From Toxorhynchites rutilus septentrionalis (Eukaryota; Arthropoda; Insecta; Diptera; Culicidae), in contig NC_073744.1 of the NCBI RefSeq assembly GCF_029784135.1, positions 102,049,303-102,113,302 of the forward strand: DNA of 64,000 bases, written 5' to 3'. Positions 10,401 to 20,770 of this stretch are shown piece by piece. The position numbers were made by a program, and so were the translations under genes. Position 1 is the stretch's first letter. Each line of letters begins with the position of its first letter. The notes under the pieces are model-generated. The model had not been told where the DNA came from, did not search any database, and saw nothing but the letters and a program-made list of their open reading frames with translations.

Positions 10401-11014
10401 ACAGAGGTACTGAATATTGCAATGAAGTACTTTGTCAGATCGGTAAAATATTAAATTTCAAACAAACATTTTCAACCGCATATCATCCTCAGTCTATCGG
10501 TGCTTTGGAGAGAAATCATAGATGCCTTAATGAGTATCTGAGATCGTTCTCCAATGAACATCATAACGACTGGGATGACTGGATTAACTTTTACGCTTTT
10601 GTATATAATACAACCCCACATACGGACACACAATATGCACCATTTGAGTTAGTTTTTGCACGAAAACCAAATTTACCTCAAGACCTCTTTAATACAAAAA
10701 TAGAACCAATCTATAACCTTGATCAGTACTACAATGAAATGAAATTTAAGTTACAAAAAAGTCATTCAGAAGCTCGAAACAAATTAATTGAACAAAAAAG
10801 ATTAAGAACTGAAAATTTGAATGTAAATCTGAATCCAATCAATGTATCTGTAGGAGATTTAATATATATTACTAACGAAAATCGCAAAAAATTGGACCCA
10901 TTCTATATAGGTCCCTTTAAAATAGTAAAAGTAGAAGGATGCAACTGTGATGTGGAAGATTTGGCACAGGGAAAACAAATGAAAGTACATAAAAATAGAA
11001 TTATAAAACTATAA
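7385..11014 (+). CDS. pol: Pol polyprotein (PR-RT-RNase H-IN), Ty3/gypsy
   Basis: This is expressed as a Gag-Pol fusion through the -1 shift at 7385-7391; the pol frame itself is open from 7325. Domains in order: aspartic protease with DSGAD (about 7490); RT with the LPFGLNISPNSFQ region and the YIDD catalytic box at 8717-8728; RNase H starting TTDASNTACGAV (about 9158); integrase with an HHCC finger (GGHIG...CEFCK, about 10030-10135), catalytic D in SIDTVG, D in SDRGTEY and E in GALERNH, and a C-terminal GPY/F-like DPFYIGPFKI. The total is about 1200 codons with no stop or frameshift, the usual gypsy length. No env follows. All catalytic residues looked for are present, so the copy could be active. 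Confidence 0.95.
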   Translation, partial: KFFRSTPKLFTINATASNFVKAYVEMANSTCTFMIDSGADISIFKIGKVVNNQIVDRTNKCIISGISGEKLETVASTITTLKFQNVLKLNHRFQLVNNDFPICTEGILGRDFLSQYKCSINYEYWILNFTFNNIEVNIPIEDNLNEGILLPERCEVIRRIPNLKLEDDALVCAQEIQNGIFCGNTLVSPKTTYVKFINTTDKPVLILNFKPIVKPLNDFIIANINKNTEIKQRSDEIKQKIDFTEIPTYASKHFETLIEEYNDIFALGEDYLTTNNFYTQNIELSDNVPVYIPNYRSIHAQNSEIEGQVNKLLENKIIEHSVSAYNSPILLVPKKSNTDDKKWRMVVDFRQLNKKILADRFPLPRIDTILDQLGRAKYFSTLDLMAGFHQIPLDPESKKYTAFSTSSGHYAFTRLPFGLNISPNSFQRMMTIAMAGLTPECAFVYIDDIVVIGCSTNHHIKNLTKVFERLRQYNLKLNPEKCQFFKTEVTYLGHKISDQGILPDDTKFNVIQNYPVPTNADEVRRFVAFCNYYRKFVPNFAKIAKPLNELLKKNSTFIWNDERQTSFEQLRENLLSPPILSYPDFSKKFILTTDASNTACGAVLSQEVDGHDLPIAYASKALNKADSKKPTILQEMIAIHWAINHFKPYLYGRKFTIKTDHRPLVFLFGMKEPTKKLTQMRLDLEDYDFDIVHIKGKDNVGADALSRIVSSDDLKNKTMLVVNTRSMSRKNETAKQNKPIIQVEKPDQLLVREIENLQPIRVMKKILTEIKDDVIHIKIKSANLKKTFVTIEINKECLLNGSQTLESALSELNGIMMNINEKRIAIPLNDTMFSLITVEKFKEIATKQTKNFEFFLYRPPRYIQNREEIEKILHDFHNSSIGGHIGQHRLYLKLRDLYAWHGMKSSIAKFIKACEFCKTNKITKKTKEASIVTTTPVRAFDVISIDTVGPLPKSGKNNRYCITLQCDLTKFIVLIPIQNKEANTIARALVENFILTYGNFLELRSDRGTEYCNEVLCQIGKILNFKQTFSTAYHPQSIGALERNHRCLNEYLRSFSNEHHNDWDDWINFYAFVYNTTPHTDTQYAPFELVFARKPNLPQDLFNTKIEPIYNLDQYYNEMKFKLQKSHSEARNKLIEQKRLRTENLNVNLNPINVSVGDLIYITNENRKKLDPFYIGPFKIVKVEGCNCDVEDLAQGKQMKVHKNRIIKL

Positions 11015-11267
11015 ATGAGAAAATTTAAAATTTACTTTTGAAAGAGGGAAGGAAAGGTCATTCATTTATTCAAATCCATTCAGGGACAAATATTCTCTAC
11101 GAAATATAAATAATAAATCTTAAATTTTTCGAAATAATCATGGTCAATATATTTTAGGTGTATAAGAACAAAAATGTAAACCTTTGTATTATCATCAGCG
11201 AAATTCCTAGAGAACCTCAACTAAAATTCAAATCACGAATAATTTGCTATGCTACATTCTTCTTCTG

Positions 11268-11279
11268 AAAGGGGGAAGG
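11268..11279 (+). other. Polypurine tract
   Basis: AAAGGGGGAAGG lies directly before the 3' LTR (TGTGGTG...), the correct place for the plus-strand primer. A similar purine run, GAAAGAGGGAAGGAAAGG, sits at 11041-11058 just after the pol stop and may be a secondary tract or a relic. Confidence 0.8.
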
Positions 11280-11570
11280 TGTGGTGAACACTTTTGAGCG
11301 ACACTGTAAGTCGCCAACCGATGCAACATTGTTGCTACGGTTGATTATTTTATCATGGTGTCAAATTGCGCCGACTGGTAAATTAAACATCCACGCGCAA
11401 TTGACACGCTGTGTCAGCAATGGCATCGACCCTCCACATCGATGCCCGAGCGTTCTCTATGGGTCTCGCTGATATGAAATCAGAACAATAAATCATTAGT
11501 TATTCGAACCCAGAGTTGAGTAGTCTGCTGCCTATGAGAGAAAGTCCCAATTTAAGTACTAAATGTTAGA
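11280..11570 (+). repeat. 3' LTR of the Ty3/gypsy element
   Basis: Direct repeat of 5017-5308 with one substitution and one base fewer near the end. It is followed by CCTT, the second copy of the target-site duplication, and then by RLE copy 1 sequence. Confidence 0.92.
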
Positions 11571-13370
11571 CCTTTCAGCAGATGGACACAGCGGCACTTG
11601 TCGAGGCCGAACTCCATGCAGATGTCCCTGCTTATGTCTTCGACAACCCGGATAGCTACACCTAGACGCTGACGTGAATCAGCGTAGACCTTGAGATCAT
11701 CCATGTAGAAGGTATGGGTCACTTCTTCGTGGGCGCCGTCGCCATACCTTATTTTATAGCCATGACCGTTTCTATTGAGCGTCCTACTGAGGGGGTTCAG
11801 TGCCAGACAAAACCAAAGCGGGCTGAAAGAGTCGCCTTGGAATATCCCCCTCTTTATCTGCAGCGTTCTAGACTGCAACACATTTTCCCCATCACTGAGG
11901 TGCAGAGACGTGCTCCACTGCCTCATCGCATGCTGCAGGAACCTAAAGACGACGGGATCAATCTTGTAGAGCTCCAATACCCGGACGAGAAACGAGTGAG
12001 GTATGGAGTCATAAGCCTTCCTGTAATCGATGTAGGCCATACTTAGGTTCCGCTGGTTATATACCGCCTGGCCGACTATGGCTGCGTCGATGATGGCCTG
12101 GTCTTTGCAGCCATGCGTATTTTTCCTGCATCCTTTCTGCTCTTCTGCGATGATGTGATGCTGTTCGCAGTGAGCAGAAACTTTGGCGGTAATTATGCTG
12201 CTCAGTATTTTGTACAGACTCGATAGGCACGTTATCGGTCTGTACTTTGATGGGTTCAATGTGTTGCTGTCTTTCGGGAGGAGGAAGGTGACGCCACGGG
12301 TGGCGAATTCAGGAAGGTTGTGTGGGTCACGTAGCACCTTGTTGAAGCACTCAGCTATCTTTGGATGTGCGACGGTCAGCTTCTTGTGCCAAAAGTTCTG
12401 GACACCATCGGGGCCCGGTGCTGCCCAGTTCCTCAGGTACCGCGAGGCTTCGCGGACATCGTTCTCTCCGACGATGATAGCTGGCATCTCTCCAATTTCA
12501 CCACAACTCTCCTCCTCCCGTCTTAACCACATTTGCCCGTCGCGATGTTCTACTGGGGTCTCCCAGATACCAGCCCAGAAGTTCGTCACATCGCTAATAT
12601 CTGGCAAACCTTCGCGGTAGTCGGGCTTCTCGTCGCTAATGTGGTCGTAGAACGCTTTCTCGTTATCTCTGAACATCCGATTTTGTTCCTGGCGCTTTGC
12701 AGAGTCAGAGTAACGTTTCAGCCGTTTTGTAAGGACGCTCAATTGCTGTACCAGTGTGTCGAGTTTTTCCGTCAGCTGGTGAGCTCCCAGCTGGCGAAGT
12801 TCAGTAGGCCGCACGATCACAGCAACTTGGCGACATAATTTCGCCGATCTGCTGCCTCTTTTGTACGCCATCAGTCTTCCAATTGCGGCGCGCTTGTTTA
12901 GGATCCGTTGCTCCAATCTCCTTCGCCATGGAGGCTCACGCCTTTCACGGAGATGTTGGAGCAGTCTGCCTCTTGGCCTAATACGGTATCCTAAACTTTT
13001 GGCGGTCGCCACAGCAGCACAGTAAACTTTCAGTTGCAGCTCCTCCATGTTCTCAGCATCAACCAAGTGCAGCGGAAGAACGTGCTCGTTCATGAGCTTT
13101 ACTGCACTTGTCAGCCTGCGGGAATGCTGTAACTTCGGGATCCTGGGGCGCGACAAAGGGTCCGTGTCGCGGAACTGTGAGATCGCCTCGTCGTAATGGA
13201 AGACCAGATCGCGTAGTAGTTGTTGATCTGGCTGTGGGTCTTCCGGCTCAGGGGGTTGTTGTACTGTGGTCTCCACTGGTGCTGATTCGCGTGCCCCACT
13301 CGCGAATGAATTGCTCAGCCGTACTGAACTTCGTCTCGACACATCGCTTGCTCTGCTTGTTCTGGAGCTT
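11571..13370 (-). pseudogene. RLE-type non-LTR retrotransposon copy 1, 5' part
   Basis: Minus-strand continuation of the element at 3535-5016, interrupted by the LTR element. It encodes the region from SRRSSVRLSNSF (about residue 180 of the copy 2 protein) through the RT motifs SKYRPITCLSS, AYIDYRKAYDS, GIFQGDSFSP and FYMDDLKVYA. Relative to copy 2 the 5' UTR and N-terminus are missing: the element stops at about 13370, directly at the T-run where E198 begins. This is either ordinary 5' truncation or loss at the later E198 insertion. Confidence 0.9.
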
Positions 13371-13626
13371 TTTTTTGACGTAGGACTACGTCTTTCATTT
13401 CTATACCGGGGTGTAAAATCAAAGTTTCGAAAACGAAAGCGTTACGCCGGAGACCGAGATTTTGAGCGTTAATAGCTCCTAAACAACTGAACGAAATGGT
13501 ATGATAAACAATTCATTCGAAAGATAAAATGTCTACGCGTTATATACTTATTACTTTTTGATCCAAAAATTTGTTTCAATAGTCTTAAAATTGCTTTCAA
13601 AACAGGCTATTGAAATCACCAATCGG

Positions 13627-13633
13627 TATATAA
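13627..13633 (+). promoter_or_regulatory. TATA box in the conserved E198 5' module
   Basis: TATATAA is followed by a near-palindrome GAGCGGCGCTC. The module around it recurs in all E198 copies that retain the 5' end (for example 33301-33307 on the minus strand and about 63165-63171 on the plus strand). It looks like a core promoter, perhaps captured with a host fragment, but nothing recognisable is encoded downstream. Confidence 0.45.
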
Positions 13634-15589
13634 GCGAGCGGCGCTCGGAAATCCACTAAGTTCTAATTGAACAGCGATTGGAGCATGTTGTCGCTGTTGC
13701 GGTGAAGCTCTTTATTTATCATGAAAGCGCGGATGAACGGTGTCACCAAGAGCCTGTTTGTGCACCCTATGCCAGAAGGGAATCTATCAGGAGGAGAGTG
13801 ATGCCACAAACGGTTCCCTGGGAAGACATCGCTACACACACATACACGCGCGGCTATTAACAGGTGGTTATCGAGTTGGCATTAACCACTGGTGGGCTTC
13901 CAGTATCGAGGAAAATGTGGAAATATCTAATCGTTACTGAGAATAATCTGCCAGTTCCTCTGGGAATTTTCCAAATATATTCATGTGAAAGAGTTTAATT
14001 GAATGTTTTCTATCCATGTTACACTGTGACCAAATATGTTTCAATCAAGTGCTATTAACAGGTGGTTATCGAGTTGGCATTAACCAATGGTGGGCTTCCA
14101 GTATCGAGGAAAATGTGGAAATATCTAATCGTTACTGAAAATAATCTGCCAGTTCCTTTGGGAATTTTCAAAATATATTCATGTGAAAGAGTTTAATTGA
14201 ATGTTTTCTATCCATGTAACACTGTGACCAAATACATTTGGTTTTGTGGTTTTTCAATCAATCGCAATTAACAGGATAGCTTCAGAAGATTATTCTTCCC
14301 CATCAGTAGGATATTTCCGTATCCAATATTGTATGCGCCCGCAATCGATTATTGCTCAGTCGCCGAAAGTTCCGAGCTCAGAGAGTTCATTCCCCTCTAG
14401 TTTGCCTTCCAAATTGCCATCGTAAACCACACCTTCTCTCGGTTCAATCACACACAAAAAGCATACTTTTTATACTTTTTTAATACTTAAGCGATATTCT
14501 GGTGGTGAGACACATTCATTTTTCGTGAGGACATCGACAAGACAACATCGTTGCCTAACGTGCTGGAGGAGGTGGACGGCGAAGGATCGACACATACACG
14601 CGCAGAACTCTTTCCGTTAGGATGCCATTCAGCATCGAGAAAGTTCCGGAAAGATCTAATCATTGCTGGAAAATAATCTGCCAGTTCCTTTGGGAATTTT
14701 CAAAATATATTCATGTGAAAGAGTTTAATTGAATGTTTTCTATCCATGTAACACTGTGACCAAATATGTTTCAATCAAGTGCTATTAACAGGTGGTTATC
14801 GAGTTGGCATTAACCACTGGTGGGCTTCCAGTATCGAGGAAAATGTGGAAATATCTAATCGTTACTTAAAATAATCTGCCAGTTCCTTTGGGAATTTTCA
14901 AAATATATTCATGTGAAAGAGTTTAATTGAATGTTTTCTATCCATGTTACACTGTGACCAAATATGTTTCAATCAAGTGCTATTAACAGGTGGTTATCGA
15001 GTTGGCATTAACCACTGGTGGGCTTCCAGTATCGAGGAAAATGTGGAAATATCTAATCGTTACTGAAAATAATCTGCCAGTTCCTTTGGGAATTGTCAAA
15101 ATATATTCATGTGAAAGAGTTTAATTGAATGTTTTCTATCCCCTGTTTTCTATAACACTGTGACCAAATACATTTGGTTTTGTGGTTTTTCAATCAATCG
15201 CAATTAACAGGATAGCTTCAGAAGATTATTCTTCCCCATCAGTAGGATATTTCCGTATCCAATATTGTATGCGCCCGCAATCGATTATTGCTCAGTCGCC
15301 GAAAGTTCCTAGCTCAGAGAGTTCCTTCCCCTCTAGTTTGCCTTCCAAATTGCCATCGTAAACCACACCTTCTCTCGATTCAATCACACACAAAAAGCAT
15401 ACTTAAGCGATATTCTGGTGGTGAGACACATTCATTTTTCGTGAGGACATCGACAAGACAACATCGTTGCCTAACGTGCTGGAGAAGGTGGACGGCGAAG
15501 GATCGACACATACACGCGCAGAACTCTTTCCATTAGGATGCCATTCAGCATCGAGAAAGTTCCGGAAAGATCTAATCATTGCTGGAAAA

Positions 15590-16445
15590 TAATCTGCCAG
15601 TTCCTTTGGGAATTTTCAAAATATATTCATGTGAAAGAGTTTAATTGAATGTTTTCTATCCATGTTACACTGTGACCAAATATGTTTCAATCAAGTGCTA
15701 TTAACAGATGGTTATCGAGTTGGCATTAACCACTGGTGGGCTTCCAGTATCGAGGAAAATGTGGAAATAACTAATCGTTACAATCAAGTGCTATTAACAG
15801 GTGGTTATCGAGTTGGCATTAACCACTGGTGGGCTTCCAGTATCGAGGAAAATGTGGAAATAACTAATCGTTACTGAAAATAATCTGCCAGTTCCTCTGG
15901 GAATTTTCAAAATATATTCATGTGAAAGAGTTTAATTGAATGTTTTCTATCCATGTTACACTGTGACCAAATATGTTTCAATCAAGTGCTATTAACAGAT
16001 GGTTATCGAGTTGGCATTAACCACTGGTGGGCTTCCAGTATCGAGGAAAATGTGGAAATAACTAATCGTTACAATCAAGTGCTATTAACAGGTGGTTATC
16101 GAGTTGGCATTAACCACTGGTGGGCTTCCAGTATCGAGGAAAATGTGGAAATATCTAATCGTTACTGAAAATAATCTGCCAGTTCCTTTGGGAATTTTCA
16201 AAATATATTCATGTGAAAGAGTTTAATTGAATGTTTTCTATCCATGTTACACTGTGACCAAATATGTTTCAATCAAGTGCTATTAACAGGTGGTTATCGA
16301 GTTGGCATTAACCAATGGTGGGCTTCCAGTATCGAGGAAAATGTGGAAATATCTAATCGTTACTGAAAATAATCTGCCAGTTCCTTTGGGAATTTTCAAA
16401 ATATATTCATGTGAAAGAGTTTAATTGAATGTTTTCTATCCATGT
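15590..16445 (+). repeat. 198-bp satellite with 198+93-bp higher-order units
   Basis: A complete 198-bp monomer is followed by a 93-bp truncated monomer, joined at AATCGTTAC|AATCAAGTGC. The pair then repeats with a 291-bp period: identical words occur at 15662 and 15953. A plain monomer follows. The inverted copy at 30766-31272 has the same pattern. Confidence 0.85.
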
Positions 16446-17085
16446 AACACTGTGACCAAATACATTTGGTTTTGTGGTTGTTCAATCAATCGCAATCAAC
16501 AGGATAGCTTCTGAAGATTATTCTTCCCCATCAGTAGGATATTTCCGTATCCAATATTGGATGCATAAAACCTTGTGCCTCCAACGTAACGCTCTCGTTT
16601 TCGAAGTTCTCCAAATATTCATTCATTCAGAATGAATTCAGATTCAACTTCATACAAATGATCTCTATATCAACGAGAGTCCTACGTCACCCTTGCGGTT
16701 ATACCATAGATATAACCCACTTCCCGTTTTTTCTTTTTTTTTTTTTTTTTAATTCGTTTATTTTTACAGGCTCAGTTACTTAAGTTTAAAGGAGCCGAAT
16801 TCTAAAATATAATTTTAAAACTATATATATAAACAATTTTCTTACATCTATGGTTAGTAAGGTGGAAAACCGATTACTCGCGGTGTACTCGAGTTTAGGA
16901 GGGTGACATATTTTTAGGAGAAGGATGGGATATAAGGAAATTGTAACAATGTTGATGAACACTCAATTTATAAATCTATTCGTGTATCTATAGTGTATTT
17001 ACATTTCAACTTATTCTACTATTTATAGCAAGGGGACGAATTACCCGCAAAGGAAGGAAAGGAGGGTATAAGGATGTAGGGGCAA

Positions 17086-20000
17086 TCACACACGAAGATC
17101 TATAGCTTTAAGGAAAACATATATATGGGACATGTAATCAAGGTCTAACCGAGCCAACACATCTCTCACCGGCACATTGGGCTGTCTTCCTCGGGCCCGA
17201 AGGGAGTTTTTTAAATTCGATCTGGCGACCAGATACACCTCGCACGACCAAACAATGTGCTCGATGTCGTGATAACCTTGGCCACAAACGCAGAGATTGC
17301 TGCTGGCAAGATTGAAACGGAAGAGTAGTGCATCTAACGAACAGTGATTGGACATGAGTCGGGAGAAGGTGCGAATAAAGTCCCGACTCAAGTTCATACT
17401 TTTGAACCACGGTTTGAGGCTAACCTTAGGGATAATCGAGTGAAACCACCGGCCCAATTCATCTTCATTCCACTTGCGTTGCCAGTTAGCGATGGTATTT
17501 TTGCGGACTAAAGAATAAAATTCATTGAAGGTGATTTGACGCTGATAAATATCGCCTTCAATTGCACCTACCTTTGCTAATGAGTCAGCCCTCTCATTAC
17601 CCGGAATGGAGCAATGTGAAGGGACCCAGATAAAGGTAATGACATAACAGCGTCTGGATAAAGCACTCAAAATTTCTCGTATTCTCTCAAGGAAGTACGG
17701 CGAGTGCTTTTCCGGCCTCACTGAACGGATAGCTTCGACAGAGCTAAGACTATCCGTTACAATGTAATAGTGTTCAACAGGTCGTGAGGCGACGCTGTCC
17801 AGCGCCCAATGAATTGCTGCCAATTCAGCAATATACACTGAGCAAGGATTCTGAAGACTGTGTGAGGTGCTCAAAAATTCGTTGAACACTCCAAATCCTG
17901 TGGACTCGTTTATAGTGGACCCATCAGTAAAGTACATATTATCACAATTGATACCCCCATACTTTTCATCGAAGATCGTTGGAGCGATCCTCGATCGTTG
18001 GTAATCTGAATATCCATGGATATCTTGCTTCATGGACAGATCAAAATGCACAGAGGAATTGATGTAGTCAGGGAAACAAACACGGTTGGGAATATACGAA
18101 GAAGGATCAACCTGCATGGAGATGAATTCATGATATGAACTCATGAATCTAGAATGAAAATTTAGCTCGATCAGCTGCTCAAAATTTCCGATCACCAATG
18201 GGTTCATGACCTTACACCGGATGAAGAACCGAAGAGATAATAAATTGAAGCAATCTTTTAGTGGGAGTAGGCCTGCCAAAACCTCGAGACTCATGGTATG
18301 CGTTGAGGGCATACATCCCAACGCGATACGGAGACAAAGATACTGAATTCGCTCGAGTTTAATGAGGTGTATTTTGGCAGCTGATTGAAAACAGAAACTG
18401 CCATACTCCATCACTGAGAGAATAGTTGTTCGATACAACATTATAAGATCCTCTGGGTGGGCTCCCCACCAGGTGCCGGTAATTGTACGGAGAAAGTTTA
18501 TTCTTTGTTGGCATTTTTTACTCAGATACCTAATATGGGCCCCCCAAGTACATTTGGAGTCGAACCAGACCCCAAGATACTTGAATGACATAGCATGAGT
18601 GATCGGTTTACCCAAAAGTTGAAGCTTTGGTTTTGCTGGTCTATGCTTCCTAGAAAAAACCACCATCTCTGTTTTCTCCGTGGAGAATTCGATCCCTAGC
18701 CCAATGGCCCAGGTTGAAAAATTGTTCAAAGTATCTTGTAAGGGTCCTTGCAGGTCGGATTCGTTTGGTCCTACGACAGACACCACTCCATCATCTGCAA
18801 GTTGTCTTAGGCTGCAATTTTGTGTAAGGCAATTGTCGATGTCGCTTACATAAAAGTTGTACAAAAGTGGGCTTAAACATGAGCCCTGGGGGAGGCCCAT
18901 GTAAGAGACCCGACTTACTGCCGAATCTCCGTGAGAAAAGTTCAAATGTTTCTCACAAAGCAAGTTATATAACATATTATTCAATAGAGGCGGCAGACCC
19001 CGAGAGTGTAATTTGTCCGACAAAACCTCTATTGAAACAAAATCGAAGGCCCCCTTTATGTCCAAGAATACTGAAGCCATTTGTTTTTTTTCGGCGTAAG
19101 CCATTTGAATTTCTGAAGAAAACAACGCAAGACAATCATTCGTCCCCTTGCCCCTGCGGAACCCATATTGTGTATCTGAGAGTAGGCCATTCGTTTCAAC
19201 CCATCGATCAAGGCGAAACAAGATAATTTTCTCCAACAATTTCCGTATACAAGACAGCATTGCTATTGGGCGGTACGAATTGAAGTCGGACGCGGGTTTT
19301 CCGGGTTTTTGAATAGCTATAACTCGTACTTGTCTCCAATCATCTGGAACAATAATATTCTCCAGAAACCGATTGAATAAATTCAACAAGCGATGTTTCG
19401 CCACATCAGGGAGGTTTTTCAGCAAGTTGAACTTAATTCTATCCGATCCCGGAGCAGAATTGTTACATGAGAGCAGAGCAAGAGAGAATTCTACCATCGA
19501 AAACTCGGAATCAAGATCGCACCTACCTTGTGGTATATCTCGAACAATTTTTTGCACAGGAGCGGAATCAGGACAAACCTTCCGTGCAAAATTAAAAATC
19601 CATCGATGTGAATATTCTTCGCTTTCATTCGTTGAAGAGCGATTTCTCATGTTTCGAGCCACTTTCCATAATTTTTTCATTGACGTTTCTCGTGACAAAC
19701 CTCCCACGAAATTTCGCCAATAAGCACGTTTTTTCCCTTTGATTAAGTTTTTAAATTGATCTTCAAGGGCTAAATACGTTTGAAAATTTTCAGGGGTTCC
19801 ACGTTTCCGAAAAGCTTTAAATGCATTCGATTTTTCTACATAAAGCTTGGAACATTGGCTATCCCACCATAGATTGGGAGGCCTTCGGGAAATGGTGGAA
19901 CCTGGGATGGGTTTCGTTTGAGCGCGAACCGCGCTGTCATAGATCAAACGAGAAAGGAAGTTATACTCCTCCAATGGAGGTAAACCATATTTGGAATTGA

Positions 20001-20770
20001 TGGCTAGAGCAATCGCGTCCGCATATTTGTTCCAGTCAATGTGTCTTGTGAGGTCATATGCCATGTTTATAGATTCAGAAGAATTCGACCCAATGGTGAT
20101 GGAAATTTTGATTGGCAAGTGATCACTACCGTTGGGGTTCTGAATTACATTCCACTTACAATCTAACGATAGTGAATTCGAGCAAAGCGAGAGGTCAAGA
20201 GCACTTGGGTTAGCAGGAGGTTTAGGTACACGTGTTGTTTCCCCAGTGTTCAAAACGGCCATATTGAAGCTGTTACAAAGGTCATATATCAACGATGAAC
20301 GATTGTCGTCGTACTGTTCCCCCCAGGCAGTTCCGTGAGAGTTGAAGTCTCCCAAGATCAATCGTGGCTCAGGAAGGAGTGAGCACATGTCATCAAGTTG
20401 TTTGCGGCTAACCGCAGCTCTCGGAGGCCAATACAAGCTGACAATACAGAGGTCTTTGCCTTTGATGTTTGCATGACAAGCAACAGCTTCGATCCCTCCA
20501 ATAGGTGGAAGGTCAATTCTAAAAAAATGAGTGGCACTTATTGATCCCCAAAAGCACCCCTCCGTATCTATCATCACGGTCCAAGCGTATAATATTAAAA
20601 TCGTGGAAAGAGATATCATCTCGCGAAGAAAGCCAAGTTTCGGACAGAGCAAAAACATCACAATTGTAGTTATGAATTAAAATTTTGAATGTATCCAATT
20701 TAGGGATAAGACTACGACAATTCCACTGTAAAACAGTGATATCTCCGACCTCTCTATTTGAATTAGACAT
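17086..20770 (-). pseudogene. ORF2 (EN-RT-RNase H) of I-superfamily copy 1
   Basis: The ATG at 20770 overlaps the ORF1 end, as in copy 2. Motifs: apurinic-type endonuclease (QWNCRSLIPK, SETWLSS, LGDFNSHGTAWG, SDHLPI); RT (SYRPIAMLSCIRKLLEK, FLDIKGAFDFV, GLPQGSCLSPLLY, and ADD in LRQLADDGVVS); RNase H (YFTDGST, IAELAAIHWAL, VTDSLSS, PSHCSIPGNERADSLAK); and a C-terminal CxC...H...C finger (LCVCGQGYHDIEHIVWSC). A small insertion near 20520 (TTTTTTTAGAATTGACC versus TTTTTTGACC in copy 2) breaks the frame after GGVLLGINKCHSFF. Otherwise it is open for 1191 codons. Confidence 0.9.

Larger units (their letters stand above)
5017..11570 (+). mobile_element. Complete Ty3/gypsy LTR retrotransposon nested in RLE copy 1
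   Basis: Two direct LTRs (5017-5308 and 11280-11570) bracket a primer-binding site, gag, a -1 frameshift site, pol and a polypurine tract. Aligning the flanks with uninterrupted RLE copies shows CCTT duplicated on both sides (5013-5016 and 11571-11574). The LTRs differ at only two places near their 3' ends, so insertion is recent. No env-like frame follows pol: only about 265 bp separate the pol stop from the 3' LTR. The order PR-RT-RNase H-IN with a GPY/F-like end identifies Ty3/gypsy. Confidence 0.95.
13375..16727 (+). mobile_element. E198 element, complete copy A
   Basis: This starts in a T-run with TTGACGTAGGACTACGTC and ends CCCACTTCCCG before another T-run. Layout: a 5' module with TATATAA (13375-13860); about two 198-bp monomers; a spacer module with CAAATACATTTGG (about 14230-14660); about 2.5 monomers; the same spacer again (about 15165-15590); monomers with a higher-order pattern (15590-16445); and a 3' module with the subterminal AGTCCTACGTCAC and a GGTTATA/TATAACC hairpin (16697-16717). 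No transposase or long coding frame is present, so it must be mobilised in trans. The asymmetric termini, hairpin and internal satellite suggest a Helentron/DINE-1-like non-autonomous element; that classification is inference. Confidence 0.85.

Noticed and set aside
11015..11279. env gene of the LTR element
   Set aside because: Only about 265 bp between the pol stop and the 3' LTR, with no open frame of useful length.
13740..13860. Histone H3 or H4 relic in the E198 5' module
   Set aside because: Only scattered short resemblances needing many gaps; not enough to claim homology, so kept as an open question in the findings.
15662..16168. Repeated 71-codon open frames across the E198 array
   Set aside because: They follow the 198/291-bp periodicity, have no domain, and appear in either orientation depending on the copy; chance frames.
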